From Burhinus oedicnemus (Eukaryota > Chordata > Aves > Charadriiformes > Burhinidae), in assembly GCA_008921705.1 (NCBI GenBank), contig VFFE01007255.1, positions 1,446,057-1,510,056 of the forward strand: a stretch of 64,000 nucleotides of DNA, written 5' to 3'. Position numbers and translations under genes: made by a program. This document shows, in pieces, positions 25,035 to 37,060 of the stretch. Under the pieces are notes generated by a model. It had not been told where the DNA came from. It was given only the letters and a program-made list of their open reading frames with translations, and made no database searches. Numbering within the stretch: position 1 is the stretch's first letter; every line of letters begins with the position of its first letter.

Positions 25035-28000
25035 CTGAGAAAGAATGGACAGTCAGAAGACCCATCCAGGTAGAAAATAAATAATAGTAATTTTAAAATA
25101 AATAAAAATAATTGTGTGAAACCTGTTCCAATCAAAAACAAACAAAAAAGCTGAAAACTAGAAAGGCGTATAAGATACTACAATAAATAAGCTAAACATT
25201 ACAGAATGGAAGCAAAAGTAAGGGCAGTCTGTACTAGGTGAAGAGTACAGCACACCGTCTTCAGAAATACAGCTCTGCACTGGAGCAGAAAAAGCGTGAT
25301 AATCCGAGAGCCAATTAATTAATTTGAATTAAAATTAAAGGAGAATTCTTTGGGAATTAGAGCAACCTGCTTCAGTGGTTTTGTCCTGAACTGGTTTAAT
25401 AATATATATCTGATATTCTTCTATATTGTTAAAACATGGAGGCCCATTGACCATACTGTGAGATTATCTAAATTCTTCCATGGTTTTCCAACATTAATCT
25501 TTAAATGTAAAATTACTTCAGAGAGCAGACCTTTCCAAATGTTTTCATTTCCTTTCTGAAACATGCCCTCCAGATGGGTGGTTGCTCTCCAAGCTATGTC
25601 CCCAGTTTATCTCTGTAGAAAGTGTGTTTTGTAAGACAAGTCATAAACATTACACTATCTTTTTCTACTGGAAGCAGAAGAGGTGGGATACAAACCAGAG
25701 TGTCTTAGTGTTCCCAAGGAAGGGAATTCTGAATTGGCATTTTTCCCAAGGGAGGGAACCTCATGTGACAGAACAAACAGAACTCACTTTTTTAGGGAAA
25801 ACACTCCATTTAAAAAAATGTTTTTCATTGGTAGTAACTCCTGAAGGTTGCAGTTACTGCTGTGCTTTATTTCCCATTGTTGATTATGTCTATGACCTTT
25901 GCTAAAATAACTTCCCCCATGTAAGCCCAAACTCAGCTTTCTGTATATACACACATCTTATGCGGACTAGCTACACGTGACACATCAGTCACAGCCTGAA
26001 CAAGGGAGCACAGCGGTTCTCAGACACTGGTTTGCTGAACCTCAATACTGGACCATCAACAGCTTTCCTGATGTTCAGCAGAACTATTGCTCTTCCTAGC
26101 ACAATATGTGGTTAAAGATCATTTTAGGCTGCTGCCAGAACATAAACATGCTCCAAGTCAGCTAGTTTCTATGGAAACCACACTCAGTAAGACAGACACG
26201 GTAGGTCACTGCTTCAACAAAAGATAAACAAACCGGGAATAGCTAATGTGTGAAACCTCAAATTATTTTTCCCCTCTAAACAAGAGTGCTGTTTGCCCTC
26301 AGCGATAACTCTGGTTAAGAAGTAGCACATGCAGAAAGCGTAGACTGAACACTCCAATAGTTTTTACTAATTTGGGAAGGACATTTTCAGCATTTTAAAG
26401 AGACTTAATTTTATAAGATGGTGAGCCAATGCACGATTCCTTTGAAGGTCTCAAGTTTGATTCCTTAAAACAGCAAGATACTCAAAATAATCCATTGTCT
26501 TGAAAGCTGAAACCTTGATTTGAGGACTGTCCCTATTCATCCATCGTAGTTTAGTCTCTATCCATTTTAATGCATCAAACAGAAGATTTTATAAGACGAC
26601 AATCAGTGGCGTCATAAAAATAAAAGCTGGATTGTCAAAGAAACTTAGAAGATATTTGGAAGCACAAATCTCTTAGGAGCATGTGTACTTTTCATTCTTA
26701 AGCTTTTAAATGAGGTAAAGTCCTGAAATGATTGCATTACATTTTTAGTCATACCAATTCAAAAAACAAAAGCAAAACAACAAAAAAACCCCACTTTTCT
26801 ACCTCCTGATCTGAAACAACTAGAAAATTAAATCCAGACTAAAATTGATCACACCAGTTTCTCTGCAGTGTCCTCACCAGCAAATACTCTAAGTATTTAC
26901 CATGAATATTCATCCCAGTAAAAAAGGAACAGCCCAAAATAAATGGAAATGGGCACAAAAGGGTTACAGAAGGCAATTCCAAAGATTATTTTTACATTCA
27001 AATAGTCATGTTTTTCTACTATTCCTGAAGTTTTATAAATAACATAAGAGCTAGCTGGCGTAGCAAGAGACCTAATTATAAACAAGTTATAATTAAGTAC
27101 CATCTCTAAATTATATAACATAATATCAATATAAATGTATTCATTATGTAAATGGTTATTTTATTGTTCATTTAAAATACATAATGAAAATGCAGAAAGT
27201 AGGTGGACAGCATGCTAAATAAGGGCACAAATGAAGGAAACATATCTTGGCTGAGACAGAAGATGTAGGTGTGAAAGAACAAGAGCAACACTTAGCTGTC
27301 TCTTTGATAACAGACAAGGATATATGCTCATGAGCTGTTCCCATGCATCATATCCAAGTTTGAAGATTTCAGTCATTAGAGACGTGCACCATATTTGCTT
27401 TGAATTTCAGGAGCCTCTCTCCTTTCCCTCTCAAGAGGGCATAAGAAGAATGAGGAAGAGACATCCAAACGCATCCAAACTCCTGCTATTTTTTCTACCA
27501 GAATGTCAGTCCAAAACAAATCCAAGAACTCCGCCTATACGTGAACCTGACCAGCACTAAGGGTTGAACGAGATACCTCAAGTGCTTAGAAAACAATTTT
27601 CAATTACTTGAATTCCCAAGGAGGCAGCCAGACTAAAGAACTCATGTTTTCTGTGAACCGGGCAAGGAGGAATACCTACAGGCACGTGCTACACAGGTAA
27701 ATTTCTGAACTATAATGAAATAACTATTCACCACCCCAGACCACAGCTCAGAATCTAGATACTCCAGGTGAACTATGTTTGTAATTATTTCAAACAACCG
27801 AGCATATATCTTTGTTAAACCATATTTACAGGTCCTAAGTGCAGAGCTCAGCTAGAGCAGCTAACAAACACCGTGTCAGTTCAGATAAATCTCCCTGAAA
27901 AGCAGTAACTACTCTATGTGGCACCTACTGAGTGCTCGTACTTGATTTTGACAAGACCTATATTTATTTTGCCAGAATGTGAAGGAACATGATTTGGCAT

Positions 28001-28866
28001 TTCCCAAAGAAGCCTTTCTTCCTCCCTCTCTGTATTTAATGTCTCGATTATTTTACAACCCCTGGTTCCAGCTACTGAAGTTGTCAGCTGGTAGACACTT
28101 AAAGACAACATTTAGCTCTTGAGATTTTATGTAAGCAAAACATTGGTCAGTGCTTTTAAAAACAGTTCCTCATTTTGAGCATCCTTCTTGTGAAATTGAA
28201 AGTGTAAAAATTAGTAGTTCTCAGAATGCAAACAAAATATTTAAATATCCTTTAAAAATAAATCTTCTGCCAAACATTTACTCAAGTCTACTCAGAGCCC
28301 TGCAAAAAGCTTCAAGTCAGTTCCCAGCTCGCTGCCTGCCTTCAGCTTCTCTCCAAGCGCCTTGTTTTCCCCAAGAGGTTCAAGCATACCCTTTGCTTCC
28401 TTTTCCCTCAGACATCTCCTCTTTAATTTCTTAATTATAAGAATGATCCTGCTCATCATTTAGCAGCATTCATAAGTCATAATTAATATCATTACAGCAC
28501 TGGTATACGCCCACTGCTATGTTACCCGCCTCCTGATTTGCAGGTTGCTAGTTATTCAGTGTAGCTGCTTCTGTAGTAAGAGAAAAATCCCCTTACCGTA
28601 TCTTTCAGTTTACCAAACTCCTGCCTGTTTTACCTCCACACCTCCTTTTATACTAAGCAATTCTTCGAAAACAGACTCACCAGGGGAAATCCCAGTTTGC
28701 AGATAACCAGTCAGGCTTGGCCGGAGCAACAGGTGGGGAATGTCCTTTCATTAATCAGCCTGCCTGGCACATCGTCCTGTTACAATTACTAACACTTGGT
28801 TAAGCCAAAACCCCCAGAAACTGCACAGCTTCATTGGTGTTCACAGTAAAAACCTAACCAAAACTT

Positions 28867-28884
28867 CCCCCCCCCCCCCCCCCC
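28867..28884. repeat. Poly-C run at assembly break
   Basis: Eighteen consecutive C residues run directly into unresolved bases. Long C or G runs often stop sequencing and assembly, so its true length is not known. Confidence 0.9.
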
Positions 28885-28904
28885 NNNNNNNNNNNNNNNN
28901 NNNN
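28885..28904. other. Assembly gap (20 N)
   Basis: Twenty N characters directly follow the C run. The round size suggests a placeholder gap, not a measured length, so sequence of unknown extent, probably GC-rich, may be missing. Confidence 0.95.
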
Positions 28905-30170
28905 GGCAAAAGCAACATTATCAACAACTAAAAAATCTTTTAGAATAAATTTACATGTGTTTCGGCATCAATTTTCAAATGAATTAAAGGGGAATTTCCA
29001 GGTCTACTTTTTTCAAGCTGTGCCAGGAATGGCTAATAGTTAAAGTTTGCACAGCTTTATTTACCCCATGACCACCTTTGGACTGAAAGTCCATTCTGAA
29101 TTTCAGAAAAACTTAAATTTTGCTATTCAATAATTTGTTTTAATAAATTAAAGCTTAGTCACGTTAGGGAGAGACAGATGCCCAGCTTGCAAGCATTTAG
29201 CATGCAGAGCTCTTCCCTCGTTTATGGCCTGCTTTTGCAGACGCTTCACTGTGTGCTCAAATATGCATTATGAGGAGTCCCATTACCTTAAACGGGACTG
29301 ATTCCAGCATATAAAACTGGGCCAGAATGTAAATCTGTGCTGCAGTTGGATATTAAGTAGTCTTATTTACTTTAATGAGTAAGATGTACATATCCTTAAG
29401 GGTTTTTTTTTTCCTCTTTCTAGACAGGAATGAGGTTGTTCACTTCAGGCATCACATTTGTAGACTGAAAACCTTGATCTTATTTTCCAAGCAATTCTTC
29501 TTTCAGTAAAGTTTTATCCTGAAATATGTTTAGACTTTGAATTTTACAAAAAGCCCACTCAATTTTGTCATTTTGAGATGCTAACTTGTTTTTGTTCAAA
29601 CGAATGCCACTTTCTGCTCCAAGTCAGGATGTGAATAAGTTAATGATCCTCTTTTATCCTCTCACCTTCTCTGACCCAGGACCAAGGAACTCCAATGATG
29701 CCTTCCTCAGAAATACCAGAATAAGCACTCCAACACTACAGAGGCACCGTAGAGAACGCAGAAATACCGTTTTCTGGAGCCGTTACTCTAAGCTTCACAA
29801 ATGATTGCTCTAATAATTTCATCTGGGCTTTAGACTGGTTAGTCATGCAGCAGAGAAGCCAGGATGTCAGCTTTGCCTCTGCCCCAGCTAGTGGCCATAT
29901 CAGTGGTCAGGTCAACCAGGTCCATCCCACACGTGGGCAGGGGAGCAGGACAGGAGCAGACCAGCTGTGAGCAAGCCCAGTTCTGGAAATTTTATACCTG
30001 ATGCATGACATCCATCAGGTCTGTGCCTGCACAAAGAAGGTAATTAATCTGTTGTTGAAAGCTATTTAGTTTTGCTGTCTCGGAGCATACAAAATATAAT
30101 ATCTATTCACAAAAATTTGAGCTATCTTTTCCAAGGCAGAATCTGGAATCTATTGTTAAATGAATAAAAT

Positions 30171-30209
30171 TACTCAGTGTCCATGAGCTGAGTGAATTAC
30201 TCAGTGTCC
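30171..30209. repeat. Short direct repeat, period 27
   Basis: The 12-base word tactcagtgtcc occurs at 30171-30182 and again at 30198-30209, and each copy is followed by a related catgagctg word, the second after a small insertion. It looks like a small local duplication. Confidence 0.7.
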
Positions 30210-33200
30210 GGTGAGCATGAGCTGCTGTTAAAATGCTATGATTCGCTCAATGAATACTTAATAAATACTTAAGAATATGGCTTCTGGACTCTAATTAGCC
30301 AGTCAGCACAGCAGGTTGGATCTCTGAGACCACGTTTGTCCAATGGTCAAAATCCCACTATAACTGGCCTTTCATTTACATGAATGAGAACTGTGTTTTC
30401 ATCAAGCCTTCCTAGCACCTCCACCATGAAATTTAAAAATAACCCATTTATTAGCAATCACTAAGTGTTGGTACGCAGTCTTTCCATGGGTATTTGTGCT
30501 GCAGAAGTCTGGCCAAAAGGATTAGAGCTATTGACTAAAACGAGGGGAAAAAATCTGCAGCAACTTGCATCATGCATTATACATAGCATGAGAAATCCCA
30601 GTGGCACCCAGACATTGGAGGCAAAATTTCCTCCTCAGATCCTCATGGTAATAGCCGAGTTGGGTATTCTGCGCACGCAGAGAGAGCAGATTCCCCCAAA
30701 GTCAGGCTGACATCAAGGTACAGTAACTGAATATCACCATTCAGTATAATCCCAGGAGGAGGAATTTGCACTGAATTTCTAACGCTTTAATGCACATGTG
30801 TGAACGTAAAGGGAAGGTGATGGAAAAGCAAGAGCAATACATGATTCTAGAATTTTAAGGGTAGAAATAAACCTATGTGTGAGGGTCTGGAGGTGACATT
30901 TCAGCCAAAGAAAGAAAATTCAACCCCAGTTATTAAGTTTAAGGTGCCAGTTTCAAGACTGTGGAGTCAGGTTATTTTATACCTCAATATAAACCAACTG
31001 TCATACAAGTACGAGCAGCATTACGTCGTCTTTAACCTCCATCATCTCAAGTCATATTAACACACTAAAGACAAGTGTGAATAGCGAGGGAAAGAATATA
31101 TCACAGAATAGAAGTGGGATTTTGATCAGTGAATATAAAAACATCTCCGGGATCACACAGTGCAGAAACATTGCTAATGAAACTTGCTGTGTCTAATTCT
31201 TTTTTTTACATCATTTGCCATACTGGCTTTATTAAGCGTGAACTGGGAAATCCTCCCAACTCACGCAGTAGGACATTTCCCAGTTTACTGGGTGAATTCT
31301 AAACTGATGATGTTTCAAAGAAGAAGCAGAAATCCAAAAATTCAACAGCTTACAGGGTGAACTGGCGAAATATTCATCCCACTATACTTGCTTGGAGCTT
31401 AAAGTGATTACTTGAAGTGGTATGATCTGAAGATTTTGTCCTGTATTTATCAAAAAGGTTTTGGTTTATTTTCCTTTCCCTTTGGCTAGGAAAACTCTGG
31501 CAGAATCAGTCCCGTGGCACTTTTTTTCTTTTCAATTGTCGCTCAAGATGCAACATAATTACTTGTTTGATATTTATTTGGGAAGCAAATTCTAGAGCCT
31601 AAATCATAGTGATGAGTTATCCAGAAAAATATAGCTAGTTTCTAGTATTTTTAAATTTTTTTTTACTTTTCACTCAGGATTCTTTTCTCCTAGCACTTCA
31701 CACCAGGGACTTTGGTGTGACTGTCAGCTAGAAAATTATCAATTAACTAAGGGTACTCTTACCTTCTCTCTACAGCTCTTCTCATTAGTGAGAAGAGAAG
31801 GAGGAAAGCAAAGAAACCATAACTGATTTATCTGAGCATTTGTCCGTATAGTCAAGATTCAGTCATAAGAAAATACAGTCGAATGAGCCATGTCATGCAC
31901 TCCTCAGTAAAACGACACTATTTACAGAGCTCATAAAAGGCCTCCATTACTCCTAATTTTAAATGAGGTTGCAGAAACATTGTTAAACATAGTGATTTAA
32001 GTGGTTAAAATTGGTCCTTGCCAGGCAGAGTCCGCTCATATCCCTCTCCCTCGACACCTCCCCACTGGACAAGTAGGGATGCTGGCTCTGACAAGACCTT
32101 TTTCTCAGGAGCTGCCGAGGGCATTTGCTGAGGGATCATTTTGTCCCAAGGCATTCAGATCTGCTTTTCTATGGGACTGGGAAAGGAAGGATGGAGAGGA
32201 GAAGGGAAGGAGTTTCCCCAGAAACTCTTCCACCTTCTGGAATTATAAATTTTTCCTTTTACTTTTAGCCCTAAAGGTCTACCTATGACTGTGCTTAAGG
32301 AGACCTACAGGGAAGGCAGTTCACAAAAAGCAAGGAAAAGCAGGCTGCCTTATTGCTCTTATTAAAGCGAGGATGCTTTTTAAAGAGGGAGGAGGAAAGC
32401 TCAGTGAAAGACAAAAAGGGTAGGGAACTCCATGTCATGCTAGGAGAAGAGCGAGGGAACACTCTAGCACAGACTAGGTTGTAACAATGCTGGGATTTCA
32501 CATAAGTTACGGGTGCTTCAGAGGAGAAACTGGACTCTGAGTTAATAATACTCCAAAACAACATATGAACAAAAATATCTTAACAATGGGTAACTTTCCT
32601 ATTTCCACAGATGCACTTGGATAAAAAGCTGGGGTAAGGGAATCCACAATGGGGATAAGGGATTCTGTGTATCTTTGGGCATGCTCAACTCTTCACATCC
32701 TCAATACTTAAAAATAAAGTCCCTTTACCTCTCTTTAGGTGGCTGTATATCCTAGCCTCAACAGTTATTAGTAAGGCTCTAAAATTGTTCACCTCTTGAG
32801 GCTAAGTATGTAAAACACTGCAGGTGTACTTCAATAATTCATTAAATTTAATCAGTCTAGTACCACCATAATTAGCAAGGTAATATATGCATAAACAAAA
32901 AGGTAATCAACATTAAATATTTAGAAAAAATATTATTAAGACAAATTCCAATAGGTGCCAGGATTTAAAATACTAAACATATATTTATTTTGCATTATTA
33001 AAAAAACCCCTCTGAATCCATTAAGCAAGTGGAATATGAGAAAGCCTGTGTGCCAAACCAACCCAAGCTTCTCCAACTTGCAGCCTACTGCAGAATTATG
33101 GCCTAAATATCTTTGTAAAAATATTATTTCGCAAAAATGATGCCCTGGTCCCCAGGTTTTTGAAATGAGCTGCAATTATAACTGGATGGCCTCTAATTCT

Positions 33201-33497
33201 GCTACCACGTATCCGATTTTCTTCAACACATCAACGTGGTTTCAGTGTGTGCATAGCATAGAGATGCTCTACAGTGCAAGTCCAACACATCCAGAGCACG
33301 TCTGCCTCAAAACACACACGCATGCAACCTCTCTGACTTATTTTATGTGGGATTTCTTAATTGGAAATACACTTGTTAGTTTGAGCAGGAATCTGCACAG
33401 TGAAGGGTGCATACGTGTTTCTACAGACCTTTAATATTGCAGCAAGTTCTGGTAGCACACTGAAAAAACCCAAAACTTCACAGCTTTTATGAAGTGA

Positions 33498-33563
33498 AGG
33501 TTGCCTAATATCTACATAGCTAGTGTCACCAGGTTGCCTAATATCTACATAGCTAGTGTCACC
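33498..33563. repeat. Exact 33-bp tandem duplication
   Basis: The 33-base unit beginning aggttgcctaatatc at 33498-33530 is repeated without a single difference at 33531-33563. Perfect identity suggests a recent replication or repair duplication, or an assembly artefact. It has no coding context. Confidence 0.9.
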
Positions 33564-33737
33564 AGTGAACCAGTATTAATTAATGTTGTCTCAAAATTCA
33601 ATTCCGTTACCTCAGTACTGAGAATTTGCCTTAAATATTTGTAGTGTTGGTGTCTCTTATACAAAAACCAAACACTGAAAGCACCTTTTCAACATAGAAT
33701 TTAGGAAGTCAAGAATGGTTCCTTGCTCAGCTCTTTC

Positions 33738-33822
33738 CTAGGCTGGATAAATTATTTAATTTTTATTAAATAATGAATTTTCTCTTTTATAGTTTTCCAT
33801 CTATAAAATGGAGATGATGCAC
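33738..33822 (+). mobile_element. MIR-like SINE 3' part
   Basis: The run ataaattatttaa ... agttttccatctataaaatggagatgatg follows the MIR-type order: gggcaagttatttaa, then cagttttcc-atctgtaaaatgg-gataat. Between the two a palindromic AT-rich insertion forms a hairpin with exact 10-base arms (33751-33760 and 33765-33774). Old, inactive copy; the middle is distorted by the insertion. Confidence 0.5.
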
Positions 33823-34080
33823 TCTTCACAATTCACAACATTGACAGAAGACTACATTAATACAATCACACTATGAGCTGTAAACAAGTGAGACACAACT
33901 ATTTTCTAGGACATCAGGATTCTCGTGTCTTTTTATAGATACTGCATGGGTTTTTCAGGTTTGCTTTCCTCATATTCATTTTGAGCTACTTCATGATCTT
34001 TAAGCAATGAGAGAAACCTGTTTCTACAGATCCATTATTTTGCTCATTCACAAAACAAATGTTAGACAGTTCTTTTTGGG

Positions 34081-34137
34081 TTGTTTTTTTGTTTGTTTTT
34101 GTTTTGTTTTGTTTTTTTTCTCTCAATTTTTTTTTTG
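34081..34137. repeat. (GTTTT)n-like T-rich simple repeat
   Basis: Repeated GTTT, GTTTT and GTTTTT units lead into two pure T runs. It may be the reverse complement of an A-rich retroposon tail, but no element body is identified beside it. Confidence 0.8.
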
Positions 34138-36689
34138 CCATGGTATTTTTAGATAAGGTATTTTTAATGCCTGATGAATTCAAAGGAAGGAGGACTGGTT
34201 CATGCCAGTTTGGGTATTCCAAGCACTGATGGTAAACTGCACTCCAGCGTTACAGTTTTGCAGGTCTAGGTCATGCCCAGTTTAACATCAGACAGATAAG
34301 TGTTATTAAATGAGCCCCTAAATGTAATAGAATTATAGTGAGGAAATGTAGTAGCAAAGTAAATTATCTATATATGATCACATAATGTGGAAATAGGCTT
34401 TCCCCACTTTATAGTGCCTTCAGATACACAGTTTATCTCTGGAATTTTAAAGAAGGCTTGCTGAGTGATGCTGCACACTTTGCAGCTAAATATAATTTAA
34501 TTGTTTTAATATATTTTTACTATTTACAAACATGGAGAGGTTAACCTTGTTTGCTTAGCAAAACTAGCCAACAATTTGTGCTAATTCATTTTATTTGTAG
34601 TTTTTCTCTTGGAAACAGCAGTGGGCTACACCTAATTAGGTTTTTGATTTGGACAGCAACAAACTGATGAAAACAAGTAAAATCCATCTTAAACTAAGTA
34701 CTAATAAACTACATTTATGGCTGAACAACTAGTTACATATTTTTCTCAAGTCAAACTTTCATAATGATATAACTACTTTTTACCAATACTTAAAAAAAAG
34801 AAATAATGCAATCTAGAAGATGATGCAATGCCACAGCTATTTCAGGGTTGATTGGTTTTCAGGCCTTTGGTGAGGCATGGTATTGTGTCACAGCCACACT
34901 TGTTTCTGCCCAGGGAAAGTTTAGAAATTACAGCTATGCCTTCAAACACCACTCACTGACTTCAGATTCATAAAAACATATTGCTAAACTTCAGATTAAT
35001 AAAAATAGGCCGTTAAAGTCCTTACTCCCCAGGTTGGGTCTAAACACACATCGAGAAATGTGATATATTACATCCTCTACGTAACGTTTGTGATGTGTTC
35101 CTACTTAAGAAACACTGCAGAGTACAGATGAGTTACATGTTTACCTCAAACATTCACCTAGCTGACAACAGGTCTAGGAGAAATTCAGCAATGGCTTAAA
35201 ATAGTTACATTAACACATAGCCTTACATGCCACCTGTACTTTAAACCTTCCTTTAAACAAAGATCTTAATTTCCACAGGAAAAAAAAACAACACAGAAAG
35301 TCTTTCTTTTTAAAAAGATGAGCACTTGAAAAGCAGTTGTATTTTTGTGAGATATATTCAATCAAATTATGCTTTTGTATTCCTTAAAATTTTTAGAAAA
35401 ACAGCAGATTTGATATTCTCTAGCCTTATTACCTGAGAAGAACTCGATATAGAAAAGCACATTACCAAATGTTATTTACAGTTCTTTTTCCTAGGAGCAG
35501 CCTGCTATTTTTCACATAAAAAGAAAAAAAACGAAAGCCCTGCCCAAAGAATATGCAATTAATACTCTGGATAACCAGTGACAATATTACTTAACTCATC
35601 CCATAAGTTTAAAAGAAGAAAAAGACTTCTAAAAGCATTTATAGTGCTTCCTCAATCGAAAATTGCTTCTTTAGTAAATGTGTTAAAGCAGAAAGTACTT
35701 TTCTTCTATAACTCTGCATCAGGCAAAAATCACTTCATGATACAAAATATTTCAAGCAGGAAAGACCATCACAAAACACTGTAAATAACAATCTTTCCTA
35801 ACTCTAAATTAAACTTTTACTAGTATTTATTGCACACGCTTATCATCATACATTACATTAGAAAATGTAAGAGAGAGGACTGTAAAATAGAGTCAAATAA
35901 TACTGCAGACAGTAATTGGAAAAGAAATGCAGTCACACAAAAATACGAATGCGTATTTCTGTAGATATCTTTAGGCCCACACAAGTGTTTAGGATATAGG
36001 TAACCAAAGCCATGCCACCATAATATGTAACAGGAGGGCAGGAAGAATATGACCTTCAGTTTGTCTTTTACCTACTGCTTACAGAAAACTAATGGTCTTA
36101 ACGCTTGCCAGAAAGTTAACAAATGCAGTGTGTCGTAGGATGAGATGGGGAAAAAAATTGCCTTATTAACAGCTAGTGAATCTTAGGTGTTTGGACATGA
36201 ACTGTGGTAGCATAGTTTTGTTGCAAATCCAGAATATTAATCCTGGCTCCAATGTTGATTTAGCACATGGATTAAGTTAAGACATTTTATTCTCTACCAT
36301 TTGTATTTGTAGGATTCTAATGCTCACCTTCAGTCAGTCCTTCTTTGCCTCCTGCTGTATTCCATCCTGCCTGTTTTCCCATTCCCCCTGGAAGAAGTAG
36401 AATGAATTGCATTTCTCCCTGAAAGAAACATCTTTCAGTATATTTGTCAGCTACTTCTTTTTTAAAGCTGATATACTCTTAATTTTTTTCTACTCTTTAT
36501 CTCGTCTCCGCTACAACAGAATGTTAGTTAATCAGGATGACTTTTGTTTGAATTTAGCAATTCCTTAAATGGGGTATAGTTATTAGCTGAGATTAGATCT
36601 ACACAAATACCAAGGTATTTGAACTGTTCTGTCATTTACAACTTCAATCCCTGGTGTCTTGCTAGGATATTCCAATTTTGCTTTGAAAG

Positions 36690-37060
36690 TACAAGTCATA
36701 CTAAATCCCACTCCTACAATTTATACATACTTCCTCCCAATCTCACAAAAAAAAATAAATCTCACCATTATTATAGGATTTAATCCCTTTTTACTAGTCC
36801 AGAAATCCACTAATTTACCTTTAAGTAATTCATACTATTGTTTCCTTTGTTCACTTAGTTTTCTTTCTATTCATTTTTTCATTATTCCATTATTATTTTC
36901 AGATATTACCTACTATCTATATAGTCTTTATTGCATCACCAATAACACCCATCTGCTTCTCTTTGAAAGATCATCAAATGCAATCCTAATTTTTCCAATT
37001 CCCTCTCCTTTAACAGAGTTCTTTATTCTGACCCTGTTGCAAAACATGATGTCTTTTAGC
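36690..37060. other. G-poor, C/T-rich tract with strong strand skew
   Basis: A hand count over 36721-37020 gives 17 G against 69 C in 300 bases on the plus strand. The shortage of G removes most TAG and TGA triplets, which explains the 135-codon open frame at 36659-37066; its translation is hydrophobic, low in complexity and without known motifs. The skew begins and ends fairly sharply. It may be an old pyrimidine-rich repeat or a skewed region of unknown origin. Confidence 0.7.

Larger units (their letters stand above)
24906..33497. other. Anonymous non-coding stretch
   Basis: No gene can be supported. It contains the 34-base candidate exon at 25001-25034, an AT-rich homeobox-like run of aattaatt words near 25312-25340, the C run and sequence gap at 28867-28904 and a short duplication at 30171-30209. 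A slightly GC-richer section at about 29860-29990 and another at 32000-32230 hold open frames of up to 95 codons with no recognisable domain. Confidence 0.55.

Noticed and set aside
28681..28715. 35-base minus-strand segment with a gtgagt donor
   Set aside because: Too short to judge and in neither open phase compatible with the candidate exon at 25001-25034.
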